Assembly: GCA_902787825.1 (NCBI GenBank)
Contig: CADAHS010000001.1
Span: 169,983 to 233,982, forward strand
Reading direction: 5' to 3'
Length of the DNA: 64,000 bases
DNA from: an uncultured Ruminococcus sp.
GTDB lineage: Bacteria; Bacillota; Clostridia; Oscillospirales; Ruminococcaceae
Shown here piece after piece: positions 33,350-42,649 of the stretch. Positions within the stretch are counted from its first letter, which is position 1; each line of letters starts with the position of its first letter. The notes beneath the pieces were generated by a model. The model saw nothing but the letters and a program-made list of their open reading frames with translations. It had not been told where the DNA came from and did no database searches. The position numbers and the translations under genes were made by a program.

Positions 33350-36300
33350 TCAGAGCTTTGTTACACCGATAGTAACCTTCTCACCATTGATATCCCATTG
33401 CTTGGAGTTTTCGCTTGTTTCGCCGTACTTGATATCCTCTGCGAGCACATCGTGGCTGATCTGCTCGGAGTTTTTCTTCACCAGCTCGGAAAGTTTGTCA
33501 TTTCCGCTGATTGCAACATTTATATGATCCATGACCTCGAAGCCTGAATCCTTACGCATCGTCTGGATCTTGCTGGTTATCTCTCTTACGAAACCTTCCT
33601 CAATGAGTTCAGGTGTAAGCTCAGTGCTAAGAGCAACTGTTACCTTACCCTCGGTAAGTGTGAAGAAGCCTTCTTTCTGCTGTGACTCGATAAGCAGATC
33701 TTCCTTTGCAAGTGTGATCTCACCTGTGGAGATGTTCATTTTAAGGAATCCTGTACTGTCAAGCTCAGCCATTGCTTTGTGACCATCAAGCTCTGTAAGC
33801 TTGTTTCTGATCTCGCCAAGGTTCTTGCCGTACTTGGGTCCGAGAGTTTTGAGCTGTGGTTTGAACTTATAATCAATATATGCTGAAACATCATCAGAGA
33901 ATACGACATCTTTAACATTCAGCTCATCTCTTATTATTTCTGTGTAATAACTGTCAAGCACATGGTCAGCTGACACATACATAACGCTCAGAGGCTGTCT
34001 GTTCTTGAGATTTGAACCGTTTCTCGCACTTCTTCCAAGCACCACGATGTCAAGTACCTCGTCCATGTCACTTTCAAGCTTGCTGTCGATCATGTTTTCA
34101 TCGACCTCAGGATACAGGCAGAGGTGAATGCTTTCAGGAGCGTTTTTGTCAACGCTTCTGACAATATTCTGATAGATCTCTTCTGTGATGAACGGAACCA
34201 TTGGAGCAGCTGCCTTGCAAAGGTTTACCAAAGCAGTGTAAAGAGTCATATATGCATTGATCTTATCCTGGCTCATACCCTGTGCCCAGTATCTTTCACG
34301 TCCTCTTCTGACATACCAGTTGGAAAGATCGTCAACAAACTCCTGCATTGCCTTTGCAGCCTCAGGGATCCTGTAATTAGAAAGATTGTCGTCAGCAGCT
34401 TTTATCATTGAGTTCATCTTTGAAAGGATCCACTTGTCCATTACAGAAAGCTTGTCATATTCGATCTTGTACTTAGTAGGATCAAACTTATCAATATTTG
34501 CATAGAGGATATAGAACGCATATGTGTTCCACAGTGTACCCATAAACTTTCTTTGACCCTCTGTAACGACTTTGCCATGGAACTTGTTCGGAAGCCATGG
34601 AGCAGAGTTTGTATAGAAATACCATCTGATAGCGTCAGCACCATAGGTCTGCAAAGCTTCCATCGGATCAACAGCGTTGCCCTTGGATTTGGACATCTTC
34701 TGACCGTTCTCGTCCTGTACCAGACCGAGTACTATAACGTTCTTGTAAGGAGCCTTGTCAAAGATAAGCGTCGATATTGCCAGAAGCGAGTAGAACCAGC
34801 CTCTTGTCTGATCAACAGCCTCTGAAATAAAGTCAGCAGGGAACTGGCTTTCAAACAGCTCTTTGTTCTCGAACGGATAGTGGTGCTGAGCAAAAGGCAT
34901 TGAACCCGAGTCAAACCAGCAGTCGATCACCTCAGGTACTCTCTTCATCTGCTTTCCACACTTAGGACATTTGATAGTTACAGCATCAATATATGGTCTG
35001 TGAAGCTCTATATCCTCAGGACAGTTGTCTGACATTGACCTCAGTTCCTCGATAGAGCCGACAGAATGTCTGTGACCGCACTCGCACTCCCAGATGTTAA
35101 GTGGTGTTCCCCAGTATCTGTTTCTTGAAATACCCCAGTCCTGAACATTTTTGAGCCAGTCGCCAAAACGACCCGAACCGATGTTCTCAGGTATCCAGTT
35201 TATAGTATTGTTATTAGCGATGAGTCTGTCTCTTACGTCAGTCATCTTTATGAACCAGGAATCTCTTGCGTAGTAGATAAGAGGGGAGTTGCATCTCCAG
35301 CAATGTGGATATTCGTGCTCGAATTTCGGAGCAGCAAACAGCTTGCCCTGAGCATCGAGATCTTTGAGTACCTCGGGGTCTGCTTTCTTTACAAAAAGTC
35401 CTGCATAAGGGGTTTCTTCAGTCATTTCACCCTTAGCATTAACAAACTGAACAAAAGGAAGATCATAAGCTCTGCCGATCCTTGCATCGTCCTCACCGAA
35501 TGCAGGAGCGATATGAACGATACCTGTACCGTCTGTCATTGAAACGTAGTTGTCACAGGTCACAAAATGACCCTTCTTGCCCTGCTTTGCAGCACATTCG
35601 CCAGCACATTCAAACAAAGGCTCATATTCCATTCTTTCAAGGTCTGTTCCTACATAGCTTTTAAGAACTTCATAAGCAGCTTCGCCATCTTTTGCAAGGC
35701 CTCCAAGAACAGTGTCAAGCAAAGCCTGAGCCATGATGTAAGTGTAACCGTCAGCAGCTTTTACCCTGCAATAGGTATCTGTCGGGTTCACGCACAGTGC
35801 AACATTAGAAGGAAGTGTCCATGGCGTAGTTGTCCATGCAAGAAAATACGCATCTTCACCTTTGATCTTGAAACGAACAATCGCCGAACGCTCTTTTACT
35901 GTTTTATAACCCTGTGCGACTTCATGAGAGGAAAGCGGAGTTCCGCATCTCGGGCAGTAAGGTACAATCTTGAAGCCCTTGTAAAGCAGACCCTTGTCAT
36001 AGATCTGTTTTAAAGCCCACCATTCGGATTCAATAAAATCGTTGTGATATGTTACATATGGATTTTCCATATCAGCCCAGAAGCCAACAGCAGAGGAGAA
36101 CTCCTCCCACATACCCTTATATTTCCAAACGGATTCTTTGCACATCTTTATAAAAGGTTCAAGACCATATTCCTCGATCTGATCCTTTCCGTCAATGCCG
36201 AGTGTCTTTTCCACCTCAAGTTCAACAGGCAGTCCATGAGTATCCCAGCCTGCTTTTCTTGGTACCATTTTACCCTTCATTGTGTGATATCTTGGGATCA

Positions 36301-36499
36301 TATCTTTGATAGCACGAGTAAGGACGTGCCCGATATGCGGCTTTCCGTTAGCCGTCGGGGGACCGTCATAGAAAACGTATGATTCACCCTTTTTTCGGGA
36401 ATCAATACTTTTTTCAAAGATCTTGTTCTCTTCCCAGAATTTTTCGATCTGCTTTTCTCTCTGAACAAAGTTCAGATCAGTGGAAACCTTCTTGTACAT
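33350..36499 (-). CDS. ileS: Isoleucyl-tRNA synthetase, type 2
   Basis: Charges tRNA-Ile, with editing against valine. 1,049 residues, longer than the ~920 of usual bacterial enzymes. The class I motifs are KPHIGHVLTRAIKD (HIGH) and KMSKSKGN; the editing domain carries TTTPWTLPSN and GWDTHGLPVE. The form DGPPTANGKPHIGH and the length place it in the eukaryote-like type 2 group, members of which resist mupirocin (family knowledge). The start MYKKVSTDLNFVQREKQIEK was chosen because the frame further upstream runs into the T-box terminator. Expression is controlled by the T-box leader. Confidence 0.96.
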   Translation of the reverse strand: MYKKVSTDLNFVQREKQIEKFWEENKIFEKSIDSRKKGESYVFYDGPPTANGKPHIGHVLTRAIKDMIPRYHTMKGKMVPRKAGWDTHGLPVELEVEKTLGIDGKDQIEEYGLEPFIKMCKESVWKYKGMWEEFSSAVGFWADMENPYVTYHNDFIESEWWALKQIYDKGLLYKGFKIVPYCPRCGTPLSSHEVAQGYKTVKERSAIVRFKIKGEDAYFLAWTTTPWTLPSNVALCVNPTDTYCRVKAADGYTYIMAQALLDTVLGGLAKDGEAAYEVLKSYVGTDLERMEYEPLFECAGECAAKQGKKGHFVTCDNYVSMTDGTGIVHIAPAFGEDDARIGRAYDLPFVQFVNAKGEMTEETPYAGLFVKKADPEVLKDLDAQGKLFAAPKFEHEYPHCWRCNSPLIYYARDSWFIKMTDVRDRLIANNNTINWIPENIGSGRFGDWLKNVQDWGISRNRYWGTPLNIWECECGHRHSVGSIEELRSMSDNCPEDIELHRPYIDAVTIKCPKCGKQMKRVPEVIDCWFDSGSMPFAQHHYPFENKELFESQFPADFISEAVDQTRGWFYSLLAISTLIFDKAPYKNVIVLGLVQDENGQKMSKSKGNAVDPMEALQTYGADAIRWYFYTNSAPWLPNKFHGKVVTEGQRKFMGTLWNTYAFYILYANIDKFDPTKYKIEYDKLSVMDKWILSKMNSMIKAADDNLSNYRIPEAAKAMQEFVDDLSNWYVRRGRERYWAQGMSQDKINAYMTLYTALVNLCKAAAPMVPFITEEIYQNIVRSVDKNAPESIHLCLYPEVDENMIDSKLESDMDEVLDIVVLGRSARNGSNLKNRQPLSVMYVSADHVLDSYYTEIIRDELNVKDVVFSDDVSAYIDYKFKPQLKTLGPKYGKNLGEIRNKLTELDGHKAMAELDSTGFLKMNISTGEITLAKEDLLIESQQKEGFFTLTEGKVTVALSTELTPELIEEGFVREITSKIQTMRKDSGFEVMDHINVAISGNDKLSELVKKNSEQISHDVLAEDIKYGETSENSKQWDINGEKVTIGVTKL

Positions 36500-36527
36500 T
36501 CCTATCTGTCCTTTCAAGATTTTACAA

Positions 36528-36770
36528 TAAAAAAAGCTTCCGTCCCTGAAAAAAGGACGAAAGCATAGCTTACGCAACCACCTGTTTTCATCATACATGA
36601 TAGTACGAGTCTTTCGTAACGAGAAAGAAAACGGCTTGGCTTACTGGTTTCAGCCTTGCAACTCGGGAGTGATCTTCTGCTGTTAGTACTTGTACCGCAC
36701 TTTCACTGCCAGCGGCTCGCTGAAACTTTCCTTGAAAAGCATACTCTCTCCGTCAAAGTCTTTAACATAT
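36528..36770 (-). promoter_or_regulatory. T-box riboswitch (Ile) of ileS
   Basis: Leader of ~240 nt that binds uncharged tRNA-Ile. Visible parts in minus-strand order: the AGAGAGT-type start of stem I, the specifier ATC (36673-36671) in GAAGATCACTCC, the T-box AACAGGTGGTTGCG (36586-36573), and a terminator stem GCTTTCGTCC / GGGACGGAAGC ending in T7 (36564-36528). The TGGT bulge can pair with the ACCA end of tRNA-Ile having discriminator A. The T-box reads ACAGGTGGTTGCG, where AGGGTGGxACCGCG is more common. Uncharged tRNA would stabilise the antiterminator and switch ileS on. Confidence 0.92.
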
Positions 36771-36776
36771 GTAAAA

Positions 36777-36805
36777 ATTATATCACAAACATTTTTTCTT
36801 GTCAA
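36777..36805 (-). promoter_or_regulatory. Promoter of the ileS T-box transcript
   Basis: Minus strand TTGACA (36805-36800), 17-bp spacer, TATAAT (36782-36777): full consensus. Confidence 0.9.
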
Positions 36806-36878
36806 GTTCAAAACCGCATTTTTAAAGGAAAAATAACATAATTAAGCATATTGGGTTGACAATAACTTGCAAAAATGA

Positions 36879-36907
36879 TTGACAACACCGCTTGATTGTT
36901 ATATAAT
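36879..36907 (+). promoter_or_regulatory. Promoter of the GT2-yfhO pair
   Basis: TTGACA (36879-36884), 17-bp spacer, TATAAT (36902-36907): full consensus. Confidence 0.88.
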
Positions 36908-36973
36908 TAAATAGTATGTAGTCATTATCAGTCTGAATTTAAAGACATTTGGCGTTTGAAAGGAGAGATCGTT

Positions 36974-37927
36974 TTGCTTTCGGTCATCATACCAAGCTAT
37001 AACGAGGAAGGTAACATTGTCAATACAGCTGATGTTGTATCTCGTCTGCTTGAAGAAAACTGGATAGATTATGAGCTGATTTTTGTTAATGACGGCTCTA
37101 AAGACAAAACGTGGGAGCTTATTGATGAGCTTGCATCGACAAGAGATCATATAGTCGGTGTAGACTTTTCAAGAAATTTCGGTAAAGAAAGTGCTATTTT
37201 TGCAGGCCTTGAAACTGCAAAGGGCGATGCCTGCGTACTGTTGGACTGTGATCTTCAGTTCCCGCCGGAGGTCATCATAGATATGTATAACATCTGGAAG
37301 AATAATGATGTTGATATCGTTGAGGGGCGTAAAAAATCAAGGGGCAAGGAGAATATTGTATACAAAGCTTTTTCGCATCTTTTCTATAAAATGATAAATT
37401 CGTCCAGCGGACTTGATATGCGTGCAGCAAGTGACTTTAAGCTTATGGACAGATCAGTCGTTGATTCACTCAATGAGATGCCTGAAAGACTAACATTTTT
37501 CAGAGCTATGTCCAGTTGGGTAGGCTATAAGACCGAAAAAATATACTTTGATGTACAGGATCGTCAAGTGGGCGAAAGTAAGTGGACAGTGAGCAAGCTT
37601 ATAAAGTTTGCAATCAATAATATCACATCATTTACTTCCGCACCGCTCCAGATAGTTACCGTCTGCGGCATTATCACATTTCTGATTTCTGTCATAATGG
37701 GCGTAAATACGCTTTACAACAAGTTCTGGGGAGATGCCTCAGCAGGCTTCTCGACAGTTATCATCTTACAGCTGTTCACATCAAGTATAATCATGTTCAG
37801 CCTTGGAATAATCGGATATTATATCTCCAAAATATATGAGGAGATAAAGCAAAGGCCAAGATACATAATCAGAAAGGTCGTTAAAAAAGACGATCATAAC
37901 GTCGGAGGGCGTTTATGGAAGAAGTAA
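36974..37927 (+). CDS. Polyprenyl-phosphate glycosyltransferase, GT2 (CsbB/ArnC-like)
   Basis: A 317-residue membrane-bound GT2 enzyme that should make undecaprenyl-phosphate-sugar on the inner face. LLSVIIPSYNEEGNI at the start, the DGS of FVNDGSKDKT, and DCDLQFPPE (DxD-like) with FSRNFGKESA are typical of the DPM1/CsbB/GtrB group; a QxxRW-like motif is not expected. Two membrane helices lie at ~230-255 and ~268-292. The start is TTG 36974 with AAGGAG eight bases before; an upstream in-frame TTG has no site. It overlaps the next gene by 13 nt. Confidence 0.9.
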   Translation: MLSVIIPSYNEEGNIVNTADVVSRLLEENWIDYELIFVNDGSKDKTWELIDELASTRDHIVGVDFSRNFGKESAIFAGLETAKGDACVLLDCDLQFPPEVIIDMYNIWKNNDVDIVEGRKKSRGKENIVYKAFSHLFYKMINSSSGLDMRAASDFKLMDRSVVDSLNEMPERLTFFRAMSSWVGYKTEKIYFDVQDRQVGESKWTVSKLIKFAINNITSFTSAPLQIVTVCGIITFLISVIMGVNTLYNKFWGDASAGFSTVIILQLFTSSIIMFSLGIIGYYISKIYEEIKQRPRYIIRKVVKKDDHNVGGRLWKK

Positions 37928-40890
37928 TCAATAAAGCTGTCGCTGCTGAGGGAACGTTTTTACAGAAAATACGAAAGTGGTTTTATGATAAACGTTGGTA
38001 TTTTCTTGCGTTTTTCCTCCCATCAGCAATACTGTTTGTAGCCTATGCCGTTTTTAAGGTCTACCCATTCGGAGATAATTCTGCGCTGGTGCTTGACCTG
38101 AACGGGCAGTATGTCTATTATTATGAAGCCTACCGTGATGCATTCTGGGGTGACGGCAGCTTCATTTATGACTGGTCAAGAAATCTCAGTGGTGAGATGT
38201 TTGGTGTATTTGCATACTATCTTGCCAGCCCGTTTATGCTTATAATCTATCTGCTGCCTCGTTCTATCATGCCGATGTCGATTATGATAATGCAGATCGC
38301 AAAAGTCGGCACAGCAGCTGTAACATTCAGATTTTTCCTCAAAAAAATATCACCGAAGCAGCCGAAGACGATCTCACTGGTCGTTTTCCCGACTGTATAT
38401 GCGCTTATGTCATATATGGTAGTCCAGCTTATGGATCCTATGTGGCTTGATGCGCTTATTTATCTTCCGCTTATCTGCTGGGGTGTCCAGCGACTTGTCA
38501 ATGAAGGTAAGATGATACCATATATTATTCCGCTGGCACTTATGTTCATAGCGCATTTCTATATTGGATATATGGTGGGGATCTTTACATTTTTCTACTT
38601 TTGTTATGCCTGTCTGTCCAAAGAAGGCAGGATCCTGCCAAAGCACTTTTTTGCTAAGTGCGGGTACTTTATAATAGGAACTCTCATTGCACTGATGTGC
38701 GCAGCTTTTGTCCTGATACCCGTATATAACTCGCTGAAACTCGGTAAATTTGATTTTACAAAGCCTGATTTTTCACTTGCTACTCAATTTGATTTTCTTA
38801 CATTTATAACAAAGCTGTTTCCAATGAGCTATGATACAGTATATCCTGAAGGACTTCCGATGATATACTGTTCAACGGCTGTTGTTCTTCTTGTTCCTCT
38901 GTTCTTTATGAACACAAAGCTTTCTATCAAGGAAAAGACATCTAACGGTCTGCTCACAGCTTTACTTGTGATACTTATGTATATCAAGCCTGCCGATATG
39001 GCTATGCACGGATTCCAGGTACCACAGTGGCTTCCGTTCAGATATTCATTTATTTTCTCGTTTATGCTCATTTATATGGCTTTCAGAGCATTTGAAAATC
39101 TTGATGGGATAACGATGAAAAATGTAGGCGGGATCTATGCTGGTCTGATGATTTTCCTGTTCTGGTGCGAGCGTGAGAATTACGCTCATTTCCAGATCTT
39201 CGAGACTATTACTGTCGATGCCAAGAAATCGGTTGTGATACAGGGTATCTGGGTCGGAATGATCGCTTTGAGTATTCTTTTTGTGATGATCCATCTCCTC
39301 AGAAAGTACCCGAAATCAGCCATAGTCAGCTTTGTATTTGCGTGTGTAATGTGTCTTGAGCTTTACGCAAATACAGTCGATACGTTCCGAAAGATCGACA
39401 AGAATGTCGCATACAGCAAATGGTCTTCATATCAGCCGTATATGAGCGAGCTGAGAAATGCTGTCAAAGCATTGAAAAGCTATGATAAGGAGCCGTTTTA
39501 CCGTATGGAAGCTAATTTCCACCGTACTGTCAATGACCCTATCGGAGCAGGATATGTGGGTGTCAGTCATTCAAGCTCAACTATGAATTCAGATGCATTG
39601 ACTATGCTTCACAGGCTTGGATATGCCTATGGCGGACATTATACCAAATATGACGGAGCAACTTATATTACCGACGCCTTGTTTGATATAAAGTATCTTA
39701 TGGAAAAAACGGGCAATACTAACTATGTTGACAGCAGGATCATTATTCCTAAGGAGTATAAGCTTGCAACACAGTCTGAACAAGGCGATACGACCTATAA
39801 ATTCTATCGTAATCCGAATGCGATAGGTCTTGGAGTTGTAACCGGATCTGCAATTTTTGATACCGTTCTTTCCGATGAGGACCCGTTTGAAAACCAGAAT
39901 CTGTTGTTCAGTGCTCTGCTTGGAAAGTATAAGCGGTATTTCAACAGACTTGATGCAAACGAAATAGAGACAAATAACCTTATCAGATCTACTCTGATCG
40001 ACGGGCATACCAAATTCTCAGTCGATAATCAGAATATCACCGACTCTCATGTTGATTATCTTGTAGAGGTCAATACCGATACAGATGTTTATATGTTCTT
40101 ACCGACATTGTATGAGCGTAACTGCAACATCTGGGTGCAGGACGAGAAACTATATCAGCAGGGAAGTCAGCCGATGGATTATGCGGGACAGTTCTTTGTC
40201 GGAGATAATTATTCGATATTTAATATCGGTCATTACACAAAGGGCTCAACTCTCAGAGTTCGTGTAACAGTTGATAATAAAGATAACGAAGCATTCTGGA
40301 AGGATTATATCTTCTGCAGCTTTGACTATGATGCTTTTGAGAAGGATTGTCAGATGCTGAAAGAGAATGCGATGAAAGTAACAAAGTTTGAGGATACCTT
40401 CCTTGAAGCAGAGGCTACATCCACACAGGACGGGCAGTATCTGTTCACGACCATTCCATATGAAGATGGCTGGACGATCACTGTCAATGGAACAGAAGTA
40501 AAGTACGAAAAAGTCGTTGAAAGTCTTATCGCAATTCCGCTTGAAAAGGGGAATAATACTATAACCTTCCGGTTCATGCCTAAATATCTGATACACTCGT
40601 TTATAATAACCGGATTTGGTGTGGTACTTCTTATCCTTGTCTTTATTGTTGAGATCAGGAAGATCAATGTTTCTGCAAAGATCTCCAAACTGTTTGGTTC
40701 AGCTGCCATCAAGATAGAAGATGCAATTTCAGCAGATGACGAAGATCAGGATGATGTTGATGAGACCAGTACAGGTGATGAGACCGGTCCGGATACTGAT
40801 ACTGATACTGATACTGATGCAGAGGTCGATCCGCCTGATAACGAATCATCAGCTGCCGATGATACTAACGAACATCAGGATGAACACTGA
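37915..40890 (+). CDS. YfhO family membrane glycosyltransferase
   Basis: A 991-residue membrane protein with about 13 helices in the first ~500 residues, an extracellular beta-rich region (~505-890), one last helix near 900-922 and an acidic cytosolic tail. The first loop has YPFGDNSALVLDLNGQYVYYY, with the acidic residues expected for a GT-C enzyme using a polyprenyl-phosphate sugar. In Bacillus, CsbB and YfhO act as a pair to place GlcNAc on lipoteichoic acid; the 13-nt overlap here argues for the same pairing. The tail contains a run of Asp-Thr pairs coded by a hexamer repeat. The separate flippase (GtcA type) is not in the window. Confidence 0.88.
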   Translation: MEEVINKAVAAEGTFLQKIRKWFYDKRWYFLAFFLPSAILFVAYAVFKVYPFGDNSALVLDLNGQYVYYYEAYRDAFWGDGSFIYDWSRNLSGEMFGVFAYYLASPFMLIIYLLPRSIMPMSIMIMQIAKVGTAAVTFRFFLKKISPKQPKTISLVVFPTVYALMSYMVVQLMDPMWLDALIYLPLICWGVQRLVNEGKMIPYIIPLALMFIAHFYIGYMVGIFTFFYFCYACLSKEGRILPKHFFAKCGYFIIGTLIALMCAAFVLIPVYNSLKLGKFDFTKPDFSLATQFDFLTFITKLFPMSYDTVYPEGLPMIYCSTAVVLLVPLFFMNTKLSIKEKTSNGLLTALLVILMYIKPADMAMHGFQVPQWLPFRYSFIFSFMLIYMAFRAFENLDGITMKNVGGIYAGLMIFLFWCERENYAHFQIFETITVDAKKSVVIQGIWVGMIALSILFVMIHLLRKYPKSAIVSFVFACVMCLELYANTVDTFRKIDKNVAYSKWSSYQPYMSELRNAVKALKSYDKEPFYRMEANFHRTVNDPIGAGYVGVSHSSSTMNSDALTMLHRLGYAYGGHYTKYDGATYITDALFDIKYLMEKTGNTNYVDSRIIIPKEYKLATQSEQGDTTYKFYRNPNAIGLGVVTGSAIFDTVLSDEDPFENQNLLFSALLGKYKRYFNRLDANEIETNNLIRSTLIDGHTKFSVDNQNITDSHVDYLVEVNTDTDVYMFLPTLYERNCNIWVQDEKLYQQGSQPMDYAGQFFVGDNYSIFNIGHYTKGSTLRVRVTVDNKDNEAFWKDYIFCSFDYDAFEKDCQMLKENAMKVTKFEDTFLEAEATSTQDGQYLFTTIPYEDGWTITVNGTEVKYEKVVESLIAIPLEKGNNTITFRFMPKYLIHSFIITGFGVVLLILVFIVEIRKINVSAKISKLFGSAAIKIEDAISADDEDQDDVDETSTGDETGPDTDTDTDTDAEVDPPDNESSAADDTNEHQDEH
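40792..40815 (+). repeat. Hexamer repeat (GATACT)x4
   Basis: Four perfect GATACT units in frame in the 3' end of the yfhO gene, coding Asp-Thr four times. In-frame, so loss or gain of units would not shift the frame. Confidence 0.9.
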
Positions 40891-40946
40891 CTTCCAAATT
40901 GTTTCATTTTATGACCTATTTTGTGAATATTTTTCACTGTTTGCTA

Positions 40947-40975
40947 TTGACAAAGGTTATTATATGAGTTAGAAT
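40947..40975 (+). promoter_or_regulatory. Promoter of the zinc-ribbon membrane protein gene
   Basis: TTGACA (40947-40952), 17-bp spacer, TAGAAT (40970-40975). Confidence 0.75.
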
Positions 40976-40978
40976 ATT

Positions 40979-41002
40979 AGAGGTGAGATGATTCTCACCT
41001 CT
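40979..41002 (+). promoter_or_regulatory. Hairpin at the predicted transcript start
   Basis: AGAGGTGAGA and TCTCACCTCT are perfect complements with a 4-nt loop, followed by GATTTTTG. It sits right at the start of the transcript from 40947-40975. It could be the terminator of yfhO or a 5' stabilising stem. Confidence 0.55.
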
Positions 41003-41033
41003 GATTTTTGTTTATGAAAGGAATGTCAATGCT

Positions 41034-42020
41034 ATGGACGCAAAAAAAGCAGCTTATAAAAAGCTTACAAACGCCAACGGTATGATCAGAGCCTTTAGTA
41101 TCATCGCCTTGATCCTCAGTATGATCGGTGTGCTTCTTGAGCCTGTCGGAAAACTCATCTATAATATGATCTTCACTAGAAAGATAGATTATTTGTTTGT
41201 CGAGGGAATCAAGAATTATATCAAGTTTTCTGAGATCTTTTTTGTTTTGTTAGCAATGTCAGTTGCCCTTATGATAGCTGCTTTCAGTTCAAAGACTAAG
41301 AAGAATATCGGTCAGGGATTCAGCTCGCTTTTAGTGCTTGTTCCTGCTATATCGGCTGTTGTTCCGTTTATGGATATGCTGGACTATTTTGATTCCGGAG
41401 CATTCAAGTTATATATGAAAAGCGCCGATAACCTTAAATATCGTGGTATTATTTATCTGAGCTATTACATTATCGTTATCGCTGTTGCCGTTATGTTCGT
41501 GATATGCGGAATCGCACTGCTTGTAAAGGCTTCCGGTGAGAAAGCAACCGAGATCACGGCTGTTCCCCGAAAGTCAAAGAAAAATCCTCAGCAGGGATTT
41601 AATCCGCAGGGTCAGTTTATTCCACAAAATGGCATTAATCCACAAAACCAGTTCAATACGAACAATCAGTTTTCACAGCCCGGTTTCAACGACCCGGGAA
41701 ATGCAGCTGCCGCAGCTGCGTTTGCTATGCCTTCAAGCGATAATGCAATCAAGCCTGACAGCAATACATTCGCTCCAGCACCGCAGACTGCTGAAAATAA
41801 GTTCGTGCAAAATGATCCAAGCACATTTGCTCCAGCAAACAATAATGCTGTAATGGCTAGCGCTCCGATACCAGAGACTGTTAAGAACGAAGCTTCAGCC
41901 GTTATTCCGCAGCATGATGCAAATGACGCATCAGACGGTCTGCAAAAGGTTTGTCCGGATTGCGGAACAGTTCTTGCCCCGACAGCAAAATTCTGCAAGC
42001 ATTGCGGCAAAGCTGTCTGA
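41034..42020 (+). CDS. Membrane protein with C-terminal zinc ribbon, unknown function
   Basis: A 328-residue protein I cannot name. About four membrane helices occupy residues ~15-180. Then comes a low-complexity linker rich in Gln, Asn, Pro and Ala with repeats of the NPQ/QFxPQ kind, and at the end CPDCGTVLAPTAKFCKHCG, a two-CxxC zinc ribbon. A membrane part plus a zinc ribbon is common in Firmicute proteins of unknown role. Start ATG 41034 behind AAAGGA. Monocistronic. Confidence 0.8.
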   Translation: MDAKKAAYKKLTNANGMIRAFSIIALILSMIGVLLEPVGKLIYNMIFTRKIDYLFVEGIKNYIKFSEIFFVLLAMSVALMIAAFSSKTKKNIGQGFSSLLVLVPAISAVVPFMDMLDYFDSGAFKLYMKSADNLKYRGIIYLSYYIIVIAVAVMFVICGIALLVKASGEKATEITAVPRKSKKNPQQGFNPQGQFIPQNGINPQNQFNTNNQFSQPGFNDPGNAAAAAAFAMPSSDNAIKPDSNTFAPAPQTAENKFVQNDPSTFAPANNNAVMASAPIPETVKNEASAVIPQHDANDASDGLQKVCPDCGTVLAPTAKFCKHCGKAV

Positions 42021-42040
42021 ACAATTAATTATATCATACC

Positions 42041-42070
42041 AAGGTGCATCGTACAGCGGTGCACCTTTTA
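42041..42070 (+). terminator. Terminator of the zinc-ribbon gene
   Basis: AAGGTGC (42041-42047) pairs with GCACCTT (42061-42067), short T tail. Confidence 0.7.
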
Positions 42071-42085
42071 AATTTCGACTTGTTA

Positions 42086-42114
42086 TTGACAAAAACGAGA
42101 TAAAGGAATATAAT
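42086..42114 (+). promoter_or_regulatory. Promoter of the SH3 protein - YgjP pair
   Basis: TTGACA (42086-42091), 17-bp spacer, TATAAT (42109-42114). Confidence 0.88.
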
Positions 42115-42154
42115 AATTATGTATAACTAAACTCTTGATAGGAGCAAGCGATCA

Positions 42155-42649
42155 ATGAGCAGATCACGAAAAAGAAAAGCACCGATCGTCGCAAGAATAA
42201 GTCCTGGCGGTGCTGTTGCAATAATAATTATGGGTATATTTGCAATGTGCCTTATTGTTATAGTATCAAAAGCTGTTTTTGTCAGCAATTCCAAAGATGT
42301 CCCGGAGGGTATTGATACTGCAACTATTGCAGGATCAAATGTACAGCCGGCAGATAGCAGCGGCGAATTGAGTGCGGCTGTTACTACCACCGTGACTCAG
42401 GCGACATCTGCACCTCAGTCTTCCACCGAGCAGCAGACGACTACTGAAAAACAGGTTGTAAAGATGAAGATCGTTGATGTTACATATCTAAAGGCTGAGC
42501 CTGATGAAGAATCTGAAAACGTGATGTATCTGTCGCCTAACATTGAGGTCGATGTTCTTGAAACTCTTGACAGCGGCTGGACAAAGATAACATTTCTCAA
42601 TGTGACCGGTCAGCTTACAGGATATGTCCAGACAAGTTTCCTTTACTGA
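42155..42649 (+). CDS. Membrane-anchored protein with SH3-like domain
   Basis: A 164-residue protein with a basic cytosolic start, one membrane helix at ~18-42, a Thr/Ser/Gln-rich linker (~55-100), and a C-terminal domain of ~60 residues that looks like a bacterial SH3b fold (VDVTYLKAEPDEESENVMYL, then VDVLETLDSGWTKI and TGYVQTSFLY). It should sit outside the membrane and may bind wall peptides. It overlaps the peptidase gene by one base. Confidence 0.78.
   Translation: MSRSRKRKAPIVARISPGGAVAIIIMGIFAMCLIVIVSKAVFVSNSKDVPEGIDTATIAGSNVQPADSSGELSAAVTTTVTQATSAPQSSTEQQTTTEKQVVKMKIVDVTYLKAEPDEESENVMYLSPNIEVDVLETLDSGWTKITFLNVTGQLTGYVQTSFLY

Noticed and set aside
36500-36598. N-terminal extension of ileS
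   Set aside because: These codons are the T-box antiterminator and terminator, a known regulatory RNA, and would not be translated.
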